DNA of 64,000 nucleotides, from the NCBI RefSeq assembly GCF_033568475.1, contig NC_133122.1, positions 11,746,201 through 11,810,200 on the forward strand, given 5' to 3'. The stretch is from Henckelia pumila. Lineage: Eukaryota; Streptophyta; Magnoliopsida; Lamiales; Gesneriaceae. Numbering within the stretch: the stretch's first letter is position 1; every line of letters begins with the position of its first letter. This document shows positions 1 through 12,376 of this stretch, piece by piece. The notes below the pieces were generated by a model. That model was not told the origin of the DNA and made no database searches. It worked only from the letters and a program-made list of their open reading frames with translations. The position numbers and the translations under genes were made by a program.

Positions 1-706
1 TACTTACCTATATGGACATTAAACGTCGTCATTAATATTTATTTATAATGACTTTTTGAAATGTCTTCATATGAGTTTTACTATGACATTTTTATGTACA
101 TGATTTTATTGTCTATTGTGACATAAAGAATTTTCATGTATTATAATATTGTCCAATTTCAAGATTTCATTCTATAATATTCCTATATAACAAATTAACA
201 TAAATATACAAATAAAAAATTTTAAAATAAAAATCAAAAGGCTAATAAATCATTGACATTCATCTTGCAATAAATAATGTGCAATACTAATGACAAATTT
301 TTCACCTCAAATAATATCTACGTACACCAAAATGTATCCAAAATATCATGTTTAAAAACAAGTAAAAAACTATGTCTCATAAAGAAAAACATCTGGAAAC
401 TTGTAGCGCATCTTCATCCGTCGCATCTTAAACAAAATCTAATAATATTCTTGTCACCTACAATAAAAATTCATATATTTGTTTAAATATAATAAATAAA
501 ATATTCACATAAAATAAATAAAGAGATTAAAATGTAATTCAAACTAATTAACATCATACCAAATGACAAATTGACATTTATCCAAATGCAGCTAATAGAA
601 TTCTTCATTAACTTTCAACTGCAAATATAATTGATATTGCTTTAAAAAGACAATAACATGAAGAGTTTATACAAATAAATAGTTAATTAAAATTCGAATA
701 TCATAC
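1..706. other. AT-rich 3' and subterminal part of CACTA-1
   Basis: No convincing gene. About 1-130 holds TGACATTT-type subterminal motifs. About 290-470 on the minus strand could be the last small exon and 3' UTR of the TNPA-like gene, because a pyrimidine-rich stretch followed by CAG/GTAG-like acceptors precedes a short open frame. This last point is weak. Confidence 0.4.
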
Positions 707-3700
707 CAGATGACAAGGCCAGGCTATCATTCCTCCAAGCGCATCCCCAAACTTTTGTAAAAAATCATATGGCCTAATCAAACTCTTTTCATGTTCTAGG
801 ACTTGTATTTCACACCAATTTGGTCCCAACATTTGTTTCCCTACTTCAATATTCGCATCCATACCACGAACAACTCCTTTTGCAACAATTTTTTTTGAAT
901 CAAATAGACTTTTTATCGAGACAGAACATCCAATCTACATGAAAACAAATATGATACTAAGAATAATCATAAACAACTGGAAAAAACATGATGAAAAGAG
1001 ATAAGCCTACATTCCATTAAAAACCACCTTCAAAACAATTGATCAAGTCACTGCCAAAAAACTAAATTAAGAAGCAAACTAAAGAAGAGTATAGGACCAC
1101 CACCGGAAAATCAAACTTTTCTACAAAATCAAACTTTCCACAGAAGGGGTGCATTTCATGCTTCGATTCCCAACCCAAATTGCACAAAACGTTGCTTACA
1201 AGTAAGCAAAATCCAACTCATTATGGCACATCAAAAAATAAATAATATCATAATAAATAAACAACAAAAAATCATTTATGAATATAACTAATGTTCTTAA
1301 CCAAAAAGACCATGGTGGATTAATAAAATAAAAAACTGAAAAAAGACTTTACCCTCAGAGATAAACTAGCTGGATCAGAAAGTAATGGACTGCTAGATGA
1401 TGGAGTATGTTGTATATTGTTGCAGTTCGAACCAAGGTTCTGGTTTGGTTGATTGAAAATCTTTGATTCTAACATTGCGATGTGTTGGCTTTGCTTTTTA
1501 ATTTGTTCATCCATTTTTTCTAACAGTGTCTTTTGCTCCATCACTATTCGATTGCATGTACTACGGCTTGGAACTTCTCCCCATAAATCAGATGGGTTAA
1601 CACCATCTCCAAACATACGCACTCGGCCTGGTCTATCAGGTCCAATGATCTGAGCAAAAATGTCATTTTGACCTACCTCATCATCCTCATCTTCATGAAG
1701 TTAATTTTCTAGTTCTTTCATTGCAGCCTTTACCAAAAATTCAAAAACCATAATTTATACAAAATGATGATGAAACAAATATCTTTGAAATTAATGTACT
1801 TGAAATTTATAATGCAACTTACCAATTTTTCTGCCACTATGTTGCTCGAGGGACTTCCATTGGCATGAGTGAAGCAAGCATGAAATAATTCAACTCGTGA
1901 TGAAATCTGCCCCTTTTCAATTTTCTAAAATTACAATTGGTTATCAATTTATACATTCTAATACAGGAAGAACTAAAAATTAATAAGAGAAATTACCAAT
2001 TTTTGTTGCACTTGAGCGAAAGATCTTCTTCCAGTTGTCTGATTCATTATCTTTTGCTTTCGGGCAATTTTATTTTTTTCACTTCTCTCCTAATATATTA
2101 AATTAAACTTGATACAAAAGACAAAAGTATATGAAAAAATTTATAAACATATAAAATATTGCATACCTTTGATTTTTCTGTGTTCCAATGAGCAACTAGT
2201 TTCACATATTGTTCAGCAAAGGCTCTTTGATCTCTTTCTTGCAGAAGAAATTGCATTGGCAACTCAGGATCATACTTCTTTTTTAGTTCTGACTTCCAGT
2301 TTCTCCATTTTTTTGCTATTGAATTGAGTGTCCAACTTTCTGTTCCAGGAGGAAGGTCATAATTTTCCTACGAAGACATCCGAGCAGTTTACCCTCGTAA
2401 TAAAAATGTACGTAGTAAAAAAATTATGCAATAACATTTCAATTACCTTTACAACATCTAACATTTTTTTCTTAGTATCCAATGACATTTTATGCCAACC
2501 TTCCACATCAATTGGACAAAATTTACCATTTCTAGCCAAAGTACCCAAGAAGTCAGTAAATTTATTTCTTCTTGATCCTATAGGACGCCCCATATCATCA
2601 CATTGAATATTAATACGTGGCAGCGTGCTAGGTCGACCCCAAATTTCTTTCATAAATGTAGGACCTCTAGTTTTCTTCTCAGCATCATCAGATTCAATTT
2701 CCCTATCAACATCTAGATACAAAAAAAATTGAAAAATAAATAATTGAATAAATACATTGGAACAAATTATTACATTATTCTTATAATTTACCTTGATCAT
2801 ATTCTTCATCCATAAAATCATTTTGGTCATGACCCGTATTTTCAACACGTGGGTTAATGTTGGATGTGATCCTAGAGGTCAAATCTGTATATTCGTATAT
2901 AGGATAAATAAAGGATGACGTAAGTATTATACTAAGTTATATCTAAATTTAATCATTGACACTAAAAACTATAATTTCGTTTCTTTTTATATCTTAATTT
3001 GTAGGGTATTACCTTGCAACTCGAGGTGTTTCTGATTTGAAGCTTCATATATTTGGTTATTCGATGCACCTTGTATGTTTTGACAATCTGCACAAGTATG
3101 GTTTCACCAAAATATATGAAATTTGAGTTTTTAATTATAAGGAAGAGCATTCTTACCTTCTCCTCTAGCTGCCACGATACCAACTTCCCTTGCATGATAG
3201 ACTTGGACAAAGTGCATAACATATAAATGAAAAATGTCAAATAAGAGTTATGCACAAGAAACCAACAATTTTTTGATGTATAAAATGATATGCTACCTTT
3301 TTCTTTTAAATATCGAGCTACCTCATCGTTGATATTAATCCGGGATTGATTATTTGTCAAATCTTGAAGTTGAAAATGAGATTTTCCAACAGTTTTACTC
3401 TTTCGAGTCATTCCTGTAAAAAAAAAAGATATATAGGATAAATAAAGCATAAAATAAGAATTATACCAAATTATATCCAAACTTAATCTTTTGAAATAAA
3501 AACATCCATCAGATTTATATGTTTTTACATCTAATACCTTGTGCATTTTTGTGTTGTTGCATTGAAACTTTATCCATATGGATATTCGACATATCTTGTA
3601 TGTTTTGACATTCTGCACAAATATTAATTAAACCAAAATATAAGCAAGTTTAGTTTTTTCATTAGCTACCATGTTACCAAGTTCCTTTACAACACCGACT

Positions 3701-4449
3701 TGAACAAAGTATATATATTTATAAAAATGCAAAAGGTAAAATAAGAATTATACAGAAGCAACCAACAAATTGTTTATGTATTCATAAAATTAGACACTAC
3801 CATTTTCTTTTGAATTTTGACCTGCATGATTGGCAATCATATGTGGTTGTGCATCAAACTCATTTCGAAGTTCAAAATGAGGTTTTCCAACAGCTTTAAC
3901 CTTACGAGTCATTCCTATCAAAAGAAAAATTTACAAATTACAGATTTTTGCATATTGGATAAAGAAAACATGAAGTAAACATTATACATATCCAATCTTA
4001 ATTTTTTATCTAAAACTTTCTATGTTTCATATTTTTTTTTATATCTAATACCTTGTGCATCATAGTGTTGTTGATTTGAAGCTTCATCTGTTTGGTTATT
4101 CAGCTTACCTTGTATGTTTTGAAATTCTGCACAAGTAATGATTACACAAAAATATAATCAAGCTGAGTTTTTAAATATGAACAAGAAATTTCTAACCTTT
4201 TTCACTAGCTACCGTGCCACCAAGTTGCTTTGCAAGACCAACTTGAACAAGTGCAGAACATTCATTAAAAAAAACTCAAATAAGATTTATACAACATTAG
4301 AAAACAAATCCTTGATGCATAAAGTAACATGCTACCTTTTTTGAGTTTCGAGCTGCGTGATTGGCAATCATAATTCGAGGTTGTGTGTCTATCTCACCTT
4401 GATTTTGAAAATGAGATTTTCCAACAGTCTTGCCCTCACGAGTCATTCC
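707..4449 (-). pseudogene. TNPA-like second CACTA gene (plant En/Spm transposase accessory protein), multi-exon, damaged
   Basis: This gene would encode the accessory DNA-binding protein that pairs with TNP2 in CACTA transposition. Exons can be traced from the translation. At 2357-2700 is a Transposase_24-type start (GPTFMKEIWGRP, then GRPIGSRRNKFTDFLGTLAR). At 2167-2366 is PPGTESWTLNSIAKKWRNWK, leading into an ERDQRAFAEQ helix. At 1998-2092 and 1825-1925 are basic and helical exons. At 1325-1740 is a coiled-coil-like exon (EQKTLLEKMDEQIKKQ). At 707-934 is a clean 76-codon exon (start VSIKSLFDSKKIVAKGVV, end GGMIAWPCHL) with AG and GT borders, matching the C-terminal domain of this family. 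An in-frame TAA sits near 1700 (ELEN*LHEDED). The N-terminal part is triplicated (2965-4449). Exon borders are by eye, so the exact start is uncertain. Confidence 0.7.
2965..4449 (-). repeat. Triplicated three-exon cassette inside the TNPA-like gene
   Basis: Three diverged direct copies of a roughly 0.52-kb unit follow one another. In each copy, read on minus, come: an exon beginning MTRK/MTRE and continuing KTVGKSHFQ (about 4449-4365, 3915-3820, 3413-3340); an exon with a GxxTSxGKExGS/VAKQLGG-like short peptide (about 4258-4190, 3710-3664, 3218-3155); and an exon CQNIQG..NNQ..EASNQ..H (about 4135-4048, 3630-3533, 3100-3004). Matching points of the third exon are spaced about 515 and 529 bp. 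Introns are duplicated together with the exons, so the event was genomic. Confidence 0.75.
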
Positions 4450-4653
4450 TGTCTAGAGCAAAAATTACAATTTACCAATAAAAATAAAGTTAGTAGCATG
4501 TACTTTGATATGAAAATAAATAGGTCCACATTGATAATGAAAATTAAAATTCACAATGTTTTCATTCTTCAAGTATCTAGCAAATCCACCCTACTAATAT
4601 CACTTTATATCATATTAACTAAACATAGAAAATATATATTCTAGAAAATCTCA

Positions 4654-7600
4654 TCATGTATTAATATCAATTTCCTCTCCTGCAATGTCATCCCAAACCC
4701 AAACGACTTCTTCTGGTTCATCATCGTCTTCAGGATTACCAATAAAACTTTGAAGATATGCATCAACATCTGCCATAGGTTGCATTTTATACTTTGCTCG
4801 TGCATCAGTGGTGATAATAACATGCCAATTACAATCAACTGGATCTTCCACATAAAAAACTTGCATGGCCTGAGATGCCAATATATAAGGCTCGTTATGG
4901 CGCTTCACATTTGTAAAATTAGCCAACACAAAACCATCAACATCCAGTTTTAGCCGTTTGCCTTTGGAGACCCAATCACATTCAAATAAAACAACTCTTC
5001 GACCTCCCCCATAATCTAACTCAATCACATTTTTCAAAATCCCATAATAATCAAGTTCACTTGATACTGGATTTTGATCTCTTATACTTGAATAACTTGA
5101 AGTAGTGGCGCGAACAATTACACCACAATTCTGTGTTTTTCTCTTGCGTTCAACTTCTTTTGTATGAAACCTAAATCCATTGGAAACAAATTTTGCATAT
5201 TGTATCCCTATGAAATTCGGGCCTCTGGCAAGTGATTTCAGATCATTTGATACGGGATCTTCTTGTGGAAGATTTGTATCTTCAATCTATCACACAAGAA
5301 CAAATTGATAAATTATGAATGAAAAAATCAGAATATATAACTAATGAAGTTTACAACAAAAACTTACATGTTTGGCAAACCAAGAGGCAAAAGACTCACT
5401 ATGCATACGTTCAATTTGGTGTGGAGGAAGGCCGGAATAACTAAGATTCAAAATCTCACGGTGTTCACTGCAAATTAAGAACGATAATTTGATAAAAAAA
5501 TGATGATTATATATATAAATTAAATAAAATATAAAATAACATACTCTATATAAGATTGTACGTGATGACAGTTAAATAACACATATTGATGTGCCTTCTT
5601 TAATGTCTCATCATCAAACTTTGTTGCAATGGCCTTTCCGAGTGGGTAACCAGAGTTTGTAAACACATCCAATGCGAATGTTGAGCCTATAGTTGTATCA
5701 TCATTTCTTGTTGATTGATTGAATTTTGTCTCTACATAATAAGCTAAATATAAAGAACAGAATGTCAAACATTCCTCAGCCAAATACCCCTCAGCAATGG
5801 ATCCTTCAGGTCTACCTCTATTTCGGACATAAGACTTCAGTGTCCCCAAGTACCTTATATCAAAAACATAAATTTTGTATTATATAGCAAAAATAGTAAC
5901 TTAAATAAACAAACACTGAGATTTCTATAATTCTATTACCTTTCAAATGGATACATCCAACGATAGTGAACTGGTCCAGCAAGTTGTACTTCAGTAGCCA
6001 AATGTACAGTTAGATGAATCATTATGTCAAAAAATGAGGGAGGAAAAATCTTCTCTAGTTGACAAAGGATCACCACAATCTCTCCCCTAAGACGAACCAC
6101 ATCAGTAGGAGAAATTACTTTGCAGCATAGCTTTCTGATATACCTGCTCAATTTAATCAAAGGAGTCTGTACTGATTTAGACAAAGTTCTACGTAGTGCT
6201 ACTGGTAACAACTGCTGCATCAAAACATGATTGTCATGGCTTTTTAGACCGATTAATTTTGCTGGTTTCAGTTGAACACATCGTGAAATGTTAGATGCGT
6301 AGCCATCTGGAACTTTAACTTTTTTCAAAACTTTGCAAAATATACCTTTCTCTTTTTTCCCCATTGAATAGCATGATGGAGGAAGAAAAACTCTACTCGG
6401 TCCTTTCTCAATAGGATGAAGTGCTGATCTTATCCCAATTTCTTGCAAATCAAGACGTGATTTCATACTATCTTTTGTTTTCCCTTCCATATTCAGCAAT
6501 GTCCCCCAAATCAATTCACAAACATTCTTTTCAATATGCATAAGATAGGTTGTGACGTATCACATTATCTTTCCAATATGGTAAATCGAAGAAAATACTC
6601 AACTTTTTCCAATTGTACGGTAGTTTCGGATTATCATCCATGGTTTTTCCGAATTTCAATTTAAAATTTTTCAACTCATTGATCACACTGTCTCCAAAAA
6701 GTATGGGTGGTGGTCTTCCGTACTCTTCTGTGAGCATTTTTCCGAAACTCATGGTCACTGTTCAAAAATTTGCGGTGACCCATATAGCAATGTTTTTTCC
6801 CATTTTTTAACCACCGTGAATGAGTAAATTTGTGGCACACTGGGCATGAAAATTGAAATTTGGTGCTCCACCCAGATAAGGTTGCATATCCAGGAAAATC
6901 ACTTATCGTCCATAGTAATGCGGCATGCAATTGAAAATTCTGCTTGGTTGATGCATCATATGTCTCCACTCCTACCTCCCACAAATCCTTCAAATCAGCA
7001 ATAAGGGGTTGCAAGTAGATGTCGATGTTATTTCCAGGAGCAGATGGACCAAGTATTAACAACGACAACATAAAGTATGGTTGTTTCATACACATCCATG
7101 GCGGAAGATTATATGGCACTAAAACGACTGGCCATATACTATGCACCACACTCATATTTTTGAATGGATTAAATCCATCTGAAGCTAATCCTAGCCTTAT
7201 GTTCCGGGGATCCTTTGCGAATTCCGGGTGGTTATGGTCAAACGTTTGCCAAGCTGGGGAATCAGCTGGATGTTGCATGTAACCGTCTTTTGTGCGAGAT
7301 TCAGAATGCCATCTCATATGGACTGCTGTTTTGCTCGACATGAACAAACGTTGTAACCTAGGCTTTATTGGAAAATACCATAAAACCTTGCGTGAAACTT
7401 TTCTCTTCTCACCAGTAGGATCACCTTCAGAAGTTTCCCATCTGGGCTCATCACATGTTTTGCACTGAACTCTTTCTTTGTCCAACCCCCAGTAAAAAGT
7501 GCAATCATTTGGGCAAGCATCGATCTTTTCGTAACCAAGTCCTAATTGCCTCATCAATTTTTCTGCTTCATAGTATGACTTTGGTAAATCATTCATGGCA

Positions 7601-8160
7601 TTAGGAAATGCTTCTCTCAACAAATCCAAAAGCATATCGAAGATTTTATTGATCATTTTTCCAAGACATTTTAAGTGAAGCAAGCGAATGATGAATGCAA
7701 GTTTTGAGAATTTCTTGCAGCCAGGATATAACTCTTTTTGCGAATCATCAATTAATTTATAGAATTTTTGGGCCTCTCCAGTTGGAATATCTTTATCCCT
7801 TTCAAATCCTGATGTGTTGTTAATATTGTCATCATGTTGTGGGACCCCAAAAGCCTCGTGAACTAGCCCTTCCATATCATCTACATCATCACGATATGAA
7901 ACAGAACTAGATATTGAAGATGCACTACATGAGATCTCTCCATGAGCAACCCAGTGAGTATAACCTTTGATAAATCCATCAACCGTCAAATGATCATAAG
8001 CATCCTCTCTTGAAACACAAATGCCAATCTTACATCTTGCACAAGGACATGCGATTTTTCCATTTATGTTTGCATTAGAAAATGCAAAATCTAGGAAACT
8101 CTCCAGCCCTTTTCTGTATTCCTCAGTTTGTCTCGACAAATACATCCAAGTTTTATCCAT
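4654..8160 (-). pseudogene. TNP2-type CACTA transposase, four exons, two frameshifts
   Basis: This is the catalytic transposase of CACTA elements, acting on the element ends in the nucleus. The start at 8160 gives MDKTWMYLSRQTEEY, the typical opening of the transposase-associated domain, with CARC...C cysteines near residues 35-50. Next is the Transposase_21 core (TYDASTKQNFQLHAALLWTI and DFPGYATLSGW, about 6860-7020, ending CPVCHK). Then comes MHIEKNVCELIWGTLLN (6541) and the DUF4218 region ending VHYRWMYPFER (5941). The DUF4216 region (VVLFECDWVSKGKR) lies in the last exon, which ends with TGA at 4654. Three short introns fit the reading frame: 5854-5939, 5468-5544 and 5287-5367, each GT...AG. 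The frame changes near 6740 and again near 6545, so the protein is broken unless these are sequencing errors. Confidence 0.88.
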
Positions 8161-8176
8161 CACAAGTTTGATAAAA

Positions 8177-8772
8177 AGATCTACTAACACAAGTTCAGAA
8201 AACAAATATGTAATATATATGTATATATATGTGGAGTATGAATATCAAACAAGACATATCAATTATAAATTATTATATAAACTATAAATATAAGAAATGA
8301 GATGATATTAATTTTTTAAAAGCTTTTAAAGTAGAATCACTCCACAATCAACATGTAATATAATAAACTTCTACTTATAAATTAATTTACATTCAAAATA
8401 TTAATGTAAAATTACTTCACTCATAATTAATTGGCGAAAACATTACTAAAATAACTTTACAAGAAACGTCGACATTACTAAAAGATCTACTAACACAAGT
8501 TCAAAAAAACAAACATATAATATATGTATATATATGTGGAGTATGAATACCAAACAAGACATATCAATTATAAATTATTATATAAATTATAAATATAAGA
8601 AATGAGATGATATTAATTTTTTAAAAGTTGTTAAAGTAGAATCACACCACAATCAACATGTTATATAATAAACTTCTACTTATAAATTAATCTATGTTCA
8701 AAATATTAATCTAAAATTACTTCACTCATAATTAATTGGCGAGAACATTACTAAAATAAATTTACATGCAAC
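8177..8772. repeat. Tandem duplication, period 306 bp, directly upstream of TNP2
   Basis: The block 8177-8482 is repeated at 8483 to about 8772 with few changes; both start AAGATCTACTAACACAAG(T). It begins only 16 bp upstream of the TNP2 start codon, so the duplicated DNA is the proximal upstream region or 5' leader of that gene. It is AT-rich and has no open frame. Confidence 0.8.
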
Positions 8773-10499
8773 ATCTTAAAATAAAATATATTTCTCATAA
8801 TTTAATTAACACAAGAAAGTAATTTATAACATATGAAGGTGGAAGTATCGATCTAAGCCAGATTTTGTTAATTTGGTAATTCACTTTATTTTTATAACTA
8901 TTGCCTATTGGTACTGTTTTGTTTTTTTATATTAATTTAAAAAAAAGATATTTTTTGACAAATATTATTATTTTATGTATTAATAAATATTATTTAAAAT
9001 ATTCATAATATTATATATATATAAATATATATTTTTTCTTAGCTCTTTCATACAATGAACTACATTATTATTTTAATTATGATGAATTATTATATAAATC
9101 AACTCATCTAATTACCCATCTCTCAATATTCTTTAGTCCACCCCAGATTTCAAGCAAGAAAACAATATTTGATGCAAATAAAAAATTTCATGTTTCAGTT
9201 ACTTTTCAAGACAGAGCAATCCCAAACACATTGTTCCCAAAAATCCAAATCAAACAAAGAATATCCAACCAACATCTACTTGTTTACAAAACTTTTAAGC
9301 TCCAAAGGAAATTTGATGCAGCTAGTGCAATAAATTCAAATGCTTGCAACTACTTTACAAACATATAACTGTCAACTTCTTGCAATAAATTTAACAACAT
9401 TTATATGTCTCTCTATAATTTTTTTTCTCCTCTCAAGAAATCTAGACCCATCAAATATTGTGCTTGAGAAATTATTTCAATCACATGAAACCATTACTAC
9501 CCATCGTGGCCGCAGCCCACATACATTTTCAGCATGTCATCCCAACTATTTTATTGGCTTCATATTAGATATTATTGATTCATTATTTTACGTGTGATAA
9601 CTAAGGAATTGAAAATAAATTAGCACAGGATAGCTGCTGCCCAGTCACTAAAATAAATCCCCCAACAGTTCTTTATGAGCTCACACTAGCAAGAATTTCC
9701 ATATATATTCACAAAAAACTAGAAACTCACAGTTCCAGGAACTAACAGATTCAGAATGATATGAGCTATGGACGGAGGAAACTTACATAATTTTACAGAA
9801 ACCATATTCAATAAAATGAGACATAAATTCCAGCTTACAATATGCCTTGCTCCAGCAAGTGAAAAAAAGCAAAATAAAACGGCAGTCAATACAAAACAAG
9901 AGGTAATATTTTAAAAAAACAAAGATATGCAATTTCTAACGTGTTCAAATATTTTGATTTAATGGCTCTTCATGATCAGACTGTGATGCTGAACAGGTAA
10001 TCTAGGATTACCAACAGCTTTCTCAGTCTCCTCAAGGAGCTGCATCGGAGTTAACTTCGCAAACTCACAAGTCCTGTCTTGTGGCAGAAACTAGCATCTA
10101 TTTCAAAAGAAATAGGGCCAATACAAAACCAGTTTACAATATGCTTTGCTAATATTATAATAGTGAGACTCAAAACTGCCTACGACCAAGACTTGATCGG
10201 ATCGAATCGAGTCAAAACAGGGCAGTATGGTCCTTGATAAATTAATTAGTCGAGTACAACAATTAAAATCTCACGAGCAGTCTACTAAATCAATGAAATT
10301 AAATTATACTGGATCGACTTTTACACTTCATGAAAACCAAAACAAAATCAAAAACATACCCAAACAAAATGGTTGGAATGGAATGATGGTTTCTCTGCTG
10401 CAAAACTCAAATCACCGCTGGAAATAAACATGTTTTTCTTGGTTAAAATTACAACTTCTTTAAGAAATAAAAATAAATCACTCAAAAATAGAGAACAAA
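8773..10499. other. Non-coding interior of CACTA-1 upstream of TNP2
   Basis: AT-rich sequence with no coding signal that I trust. It lies between the TNP2 start and a GC-rich block near the element's right end. It probably holds a long first intron and leader of the transposase transcript. Confidence 0.45.
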
Positions 10500-10760
10500 A
10501 CTTGCGACGACCCAGGGCTACGGATTGCCAGAGACAAGAGAAGAATTAGATTACCTCGGCGGGGCGGCAGAAGGTGGGGATGGCGGTGTTGGTGACAAAC
10601 GGTGCAGAAGAAGCTGATGGGTGAAGACGTCGGGGGTGGGGGAGGATCCGGCGGAAACGATTTTCCAAATCACAGAAGTGAGATTGTTGCGGCGTGAGCG
10701 AAGATTAGGGCGCTAAAGAAATTTGGGGATGCTAGGCGCGAGTCTGATTAATAAAATTGG
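10500..10760 (-). promoter_or_regulatory. GC-rich candidate 5' leader exon of CACTA-1 transcript
   Basis: An isolated GC-rich block lies close to the transposon end where CACTA transcripts normally start. Read on minus, it runs through pyrimidine-rich leader-like sequence to a plausible splice donor (CCGAG/GTAATC near 10555). CACTA-2 has a comparable GC-richer block near its own right end (about 24840-25190). No TATA box could be fixed with confidence. Confidence 0.35.
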
Positions 10761-10799
10761 AGGGAGAGATTGGAGAGGGGAAAAAATAGGCGTGAAAAT

Positions 10800-10970
10800 G
10801 TAATATTTTTAGTGACATTTTTTTAATATTGTCACAATAATATATCTAATAGGGTTTTTATTTTATAAAATTTTCTTTTTTTAATTAATGTCGTGATATG
10901 TATATATTAATGACATTTTTTACAAAATGTCATTAAAAAAGTGTCAGGAAATGTATTTTTTCTAGTAGTG
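10800..10970 (-). repeat. CACTA-1 right terminal and subterminal repeats
   Basis: The terminal sequence is CACTACTAGAAAA read inward from 10970. The adjoining 150 bp contains repeated TGACATTT/AAATGTCA motifs in both orientations, the expected architecture for transposase binding. Confidence 0.85.
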
Positions 10971-12076
10971 GTACTACCTCCCTGTCTGTTCTGCTGCTGC
11001 TGAGGTTGGAAAGAGTGCACTGCAGACAACTGCCTCTTCGGCTGAACTGCAGGTCTAGACGAACTCCCACTCTGAGCTCTATCTCTGTTACATTGAGGGC
11101 ACACCTTAGAGAAGTGTCCCGGTTGCTGACATGTGTTACAATTACCAAAGACTTCCACACACTGATCCGGTGAGTGCCTTCCTCCACACTTACTACAGTA
11201 CAAGGTTGATGATCCAGAACTCTGCCCTGAACCAAACTGTTTGGAGCCACTGGAACTAGAAGAACTGTTCCCCTGTCTTTTGAACTGTTTACCTCTCGCT
11301 TTGTACTGATCCTTTCGGTTTCCCCCACTGTTACCACCTTCATACCTCTGCTGCTGGTACTGATTCTGAGATGGTTGATTCTGATACTGAGACGGTTGGT
11401 TTTGATACTGCCTCTGCTGCTGAGGTGCCACCTGATTACCTCTTTGCCTCCACAAGCCTGCTTCTGCTCCCTTTGCATGATTCATGGCATCCGCAAAGTT
11501 GTCAGGCCTAGCAGTGTTCACCAAAGTGAAGATGTCAGGATTCAAGCCATTAATGAAGTGATCTGCCTTAGCTTCTTCATCTCCGGCAATTAGTGGTGCA
11601 AAACGCAACAGACTATCAAACTTGGCAACGTACTCTTCGATGTTCAGATTCCCTTGTCTCAAATTGGCAAATTCTGCTCCCTTGTCCTTACGGTACGAGA
11701 TAGGGAAAAACCGCTTATAGAATTCAGATTTAAAAAGAGTCCAAGTAACTTCCGTACCTCTATTCTCTATTGCTTTCTTTGTCATGATCCACCAGCCCTT
11801 AGCAACCCCACGTAGCTGATGAATGACTAACCTGATTCTGCGGTCATCTGTGTAATCAATGGAATCAAACAGCTGATCAATATCATCCAACCAACTTTCA
11901 CAGTCAACTGGATTTTCTGAACCTAACAACAATGGCGGATTGAAAGACTAAAACCTCTTCAGCAAGGTTTCCATAGGCGTTGCTGAAGCATCCAACTGAT
12001 CAACTTCAGTGCTAGCTTGCTCAGTTGCAGGGATAACTGGCGGTGTGTTTCTGTTTATCACTCGACGAGGACCCAT
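10971..12076 (-). pseudogene. Gypsy-A gag, interrupted by CACTA-1
   Basis: Gag builds the cytoplasmic virus-like particle that carries the element RNA. The likely start is the ATG at 12074-12076 (MGPRRVINRNTPPV). The retrotransposon gag domain follows (ENPVDCESWLDDIDQLFDSI), then VIHQLRGVAKGWW, a Q/S/G-rich linker, and two zinc knuckles (CSKCGGRHSPDQC and CNTCQQPGHFSKVC) near 11080-11230. A TAG at 11948-11950 breaks the frame in LLKRF*SF; the homologous residue in Gypsy-C and D is Gln, so this is CAG to TAG. The frame is lost at 10970, where the CACTA terminus begins. Confidence 0.88.
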
Positions 12077-12360
12077 CTGATAATCAAAGGTTAGGACACG
12101 AGATATCTCAATCGCTACAATCAGTGACCTTACAACCGCTTGGAATACCGGATACCAGTCGATAGCAGAAACAGTTATATCTCAAGTAGATCATGCTTTA
12201 TAAATTAAATCACATAACCATGTAATTCAATAATTCTCAATAATAAAGCATGCTCGCATGGAATTAAGTACACAGTTAAAATAATTCAAACACATGCGAG
12301 GAGCCAATACACGCAGACTCGATCTACCCGCTCACTCTAGTTCAACCAAGAATCTTAACT

Positions 12361-12371
12361 CTCTGATACCA
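12361..12371 (-). other. Primer binding site of Gypsy-A (tRNA-iMet type)
   Basis: On minus this reads TGGTATCAGAG, complementary to the 3' end of initiator tRNA-Met. It lies 5 nt downstream of the 5' LTR, where reverse transcription would begin. Confidence 0.85.
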
Positions 12372-12376
12372 CTTAA

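Larger units (their letters stand above)
1..10970 (-). mobile_element. CACTA-1: large CACTA (En/Spm) DNA transposon, left end outside window
   Basis: The right end, read on the minus strand, begins CACTACTAGAAAAAATAC, the hallmark CACTA terminus, and lies at 10970. The flanking bases GTA (10971-10973) would be one copy of the 3-bp target duplication; the partner is outside the window. Both edges of the visible element (about 1-130 and 10800-10960) are rich in short TGACATTT/AAATGTCA subterminal motifs of the kind that bind TNPA-type proteins. Inside are the two usual CACTA genes, both on the minus strand: TNP2 (4654-8160) and a TNPA-like gene (707-4449). The element interrupts the gag gene of Gypsy-A. 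Frameshifts and a stop in its genes suggest it is no longer autonomous. Confidence 0.9.

Noticed and set aside
2357-2848. Minus-strand frame read as one continuous protein
   Set aside because: Only the central part (about 2450-2700) is conserved in the CACTA accessory family. The ends are intron sequence.
2962-3618. 218-codon minus-strand open frame in CACTA-1
   Set aside because: It runs through introns and exons of the triplicated cassette, in a frame that differs from the conserved exon frames, so it is not the real product.
11375-11593. Open frames antisense to retrotransposon genes (also at 17283, 39005, 52825, 62323)
   Set aside because: They mirror strongly supported gag/pol/protease coding on the minus strand and have no independent support.
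12361-12371. Possible tRNA gene remnants at TGGTATCAGAG sites (also 36121, 40765)
   Set aside because: Only the short primer complement is present, each directly after an LTR. No cloverleaf can be built.
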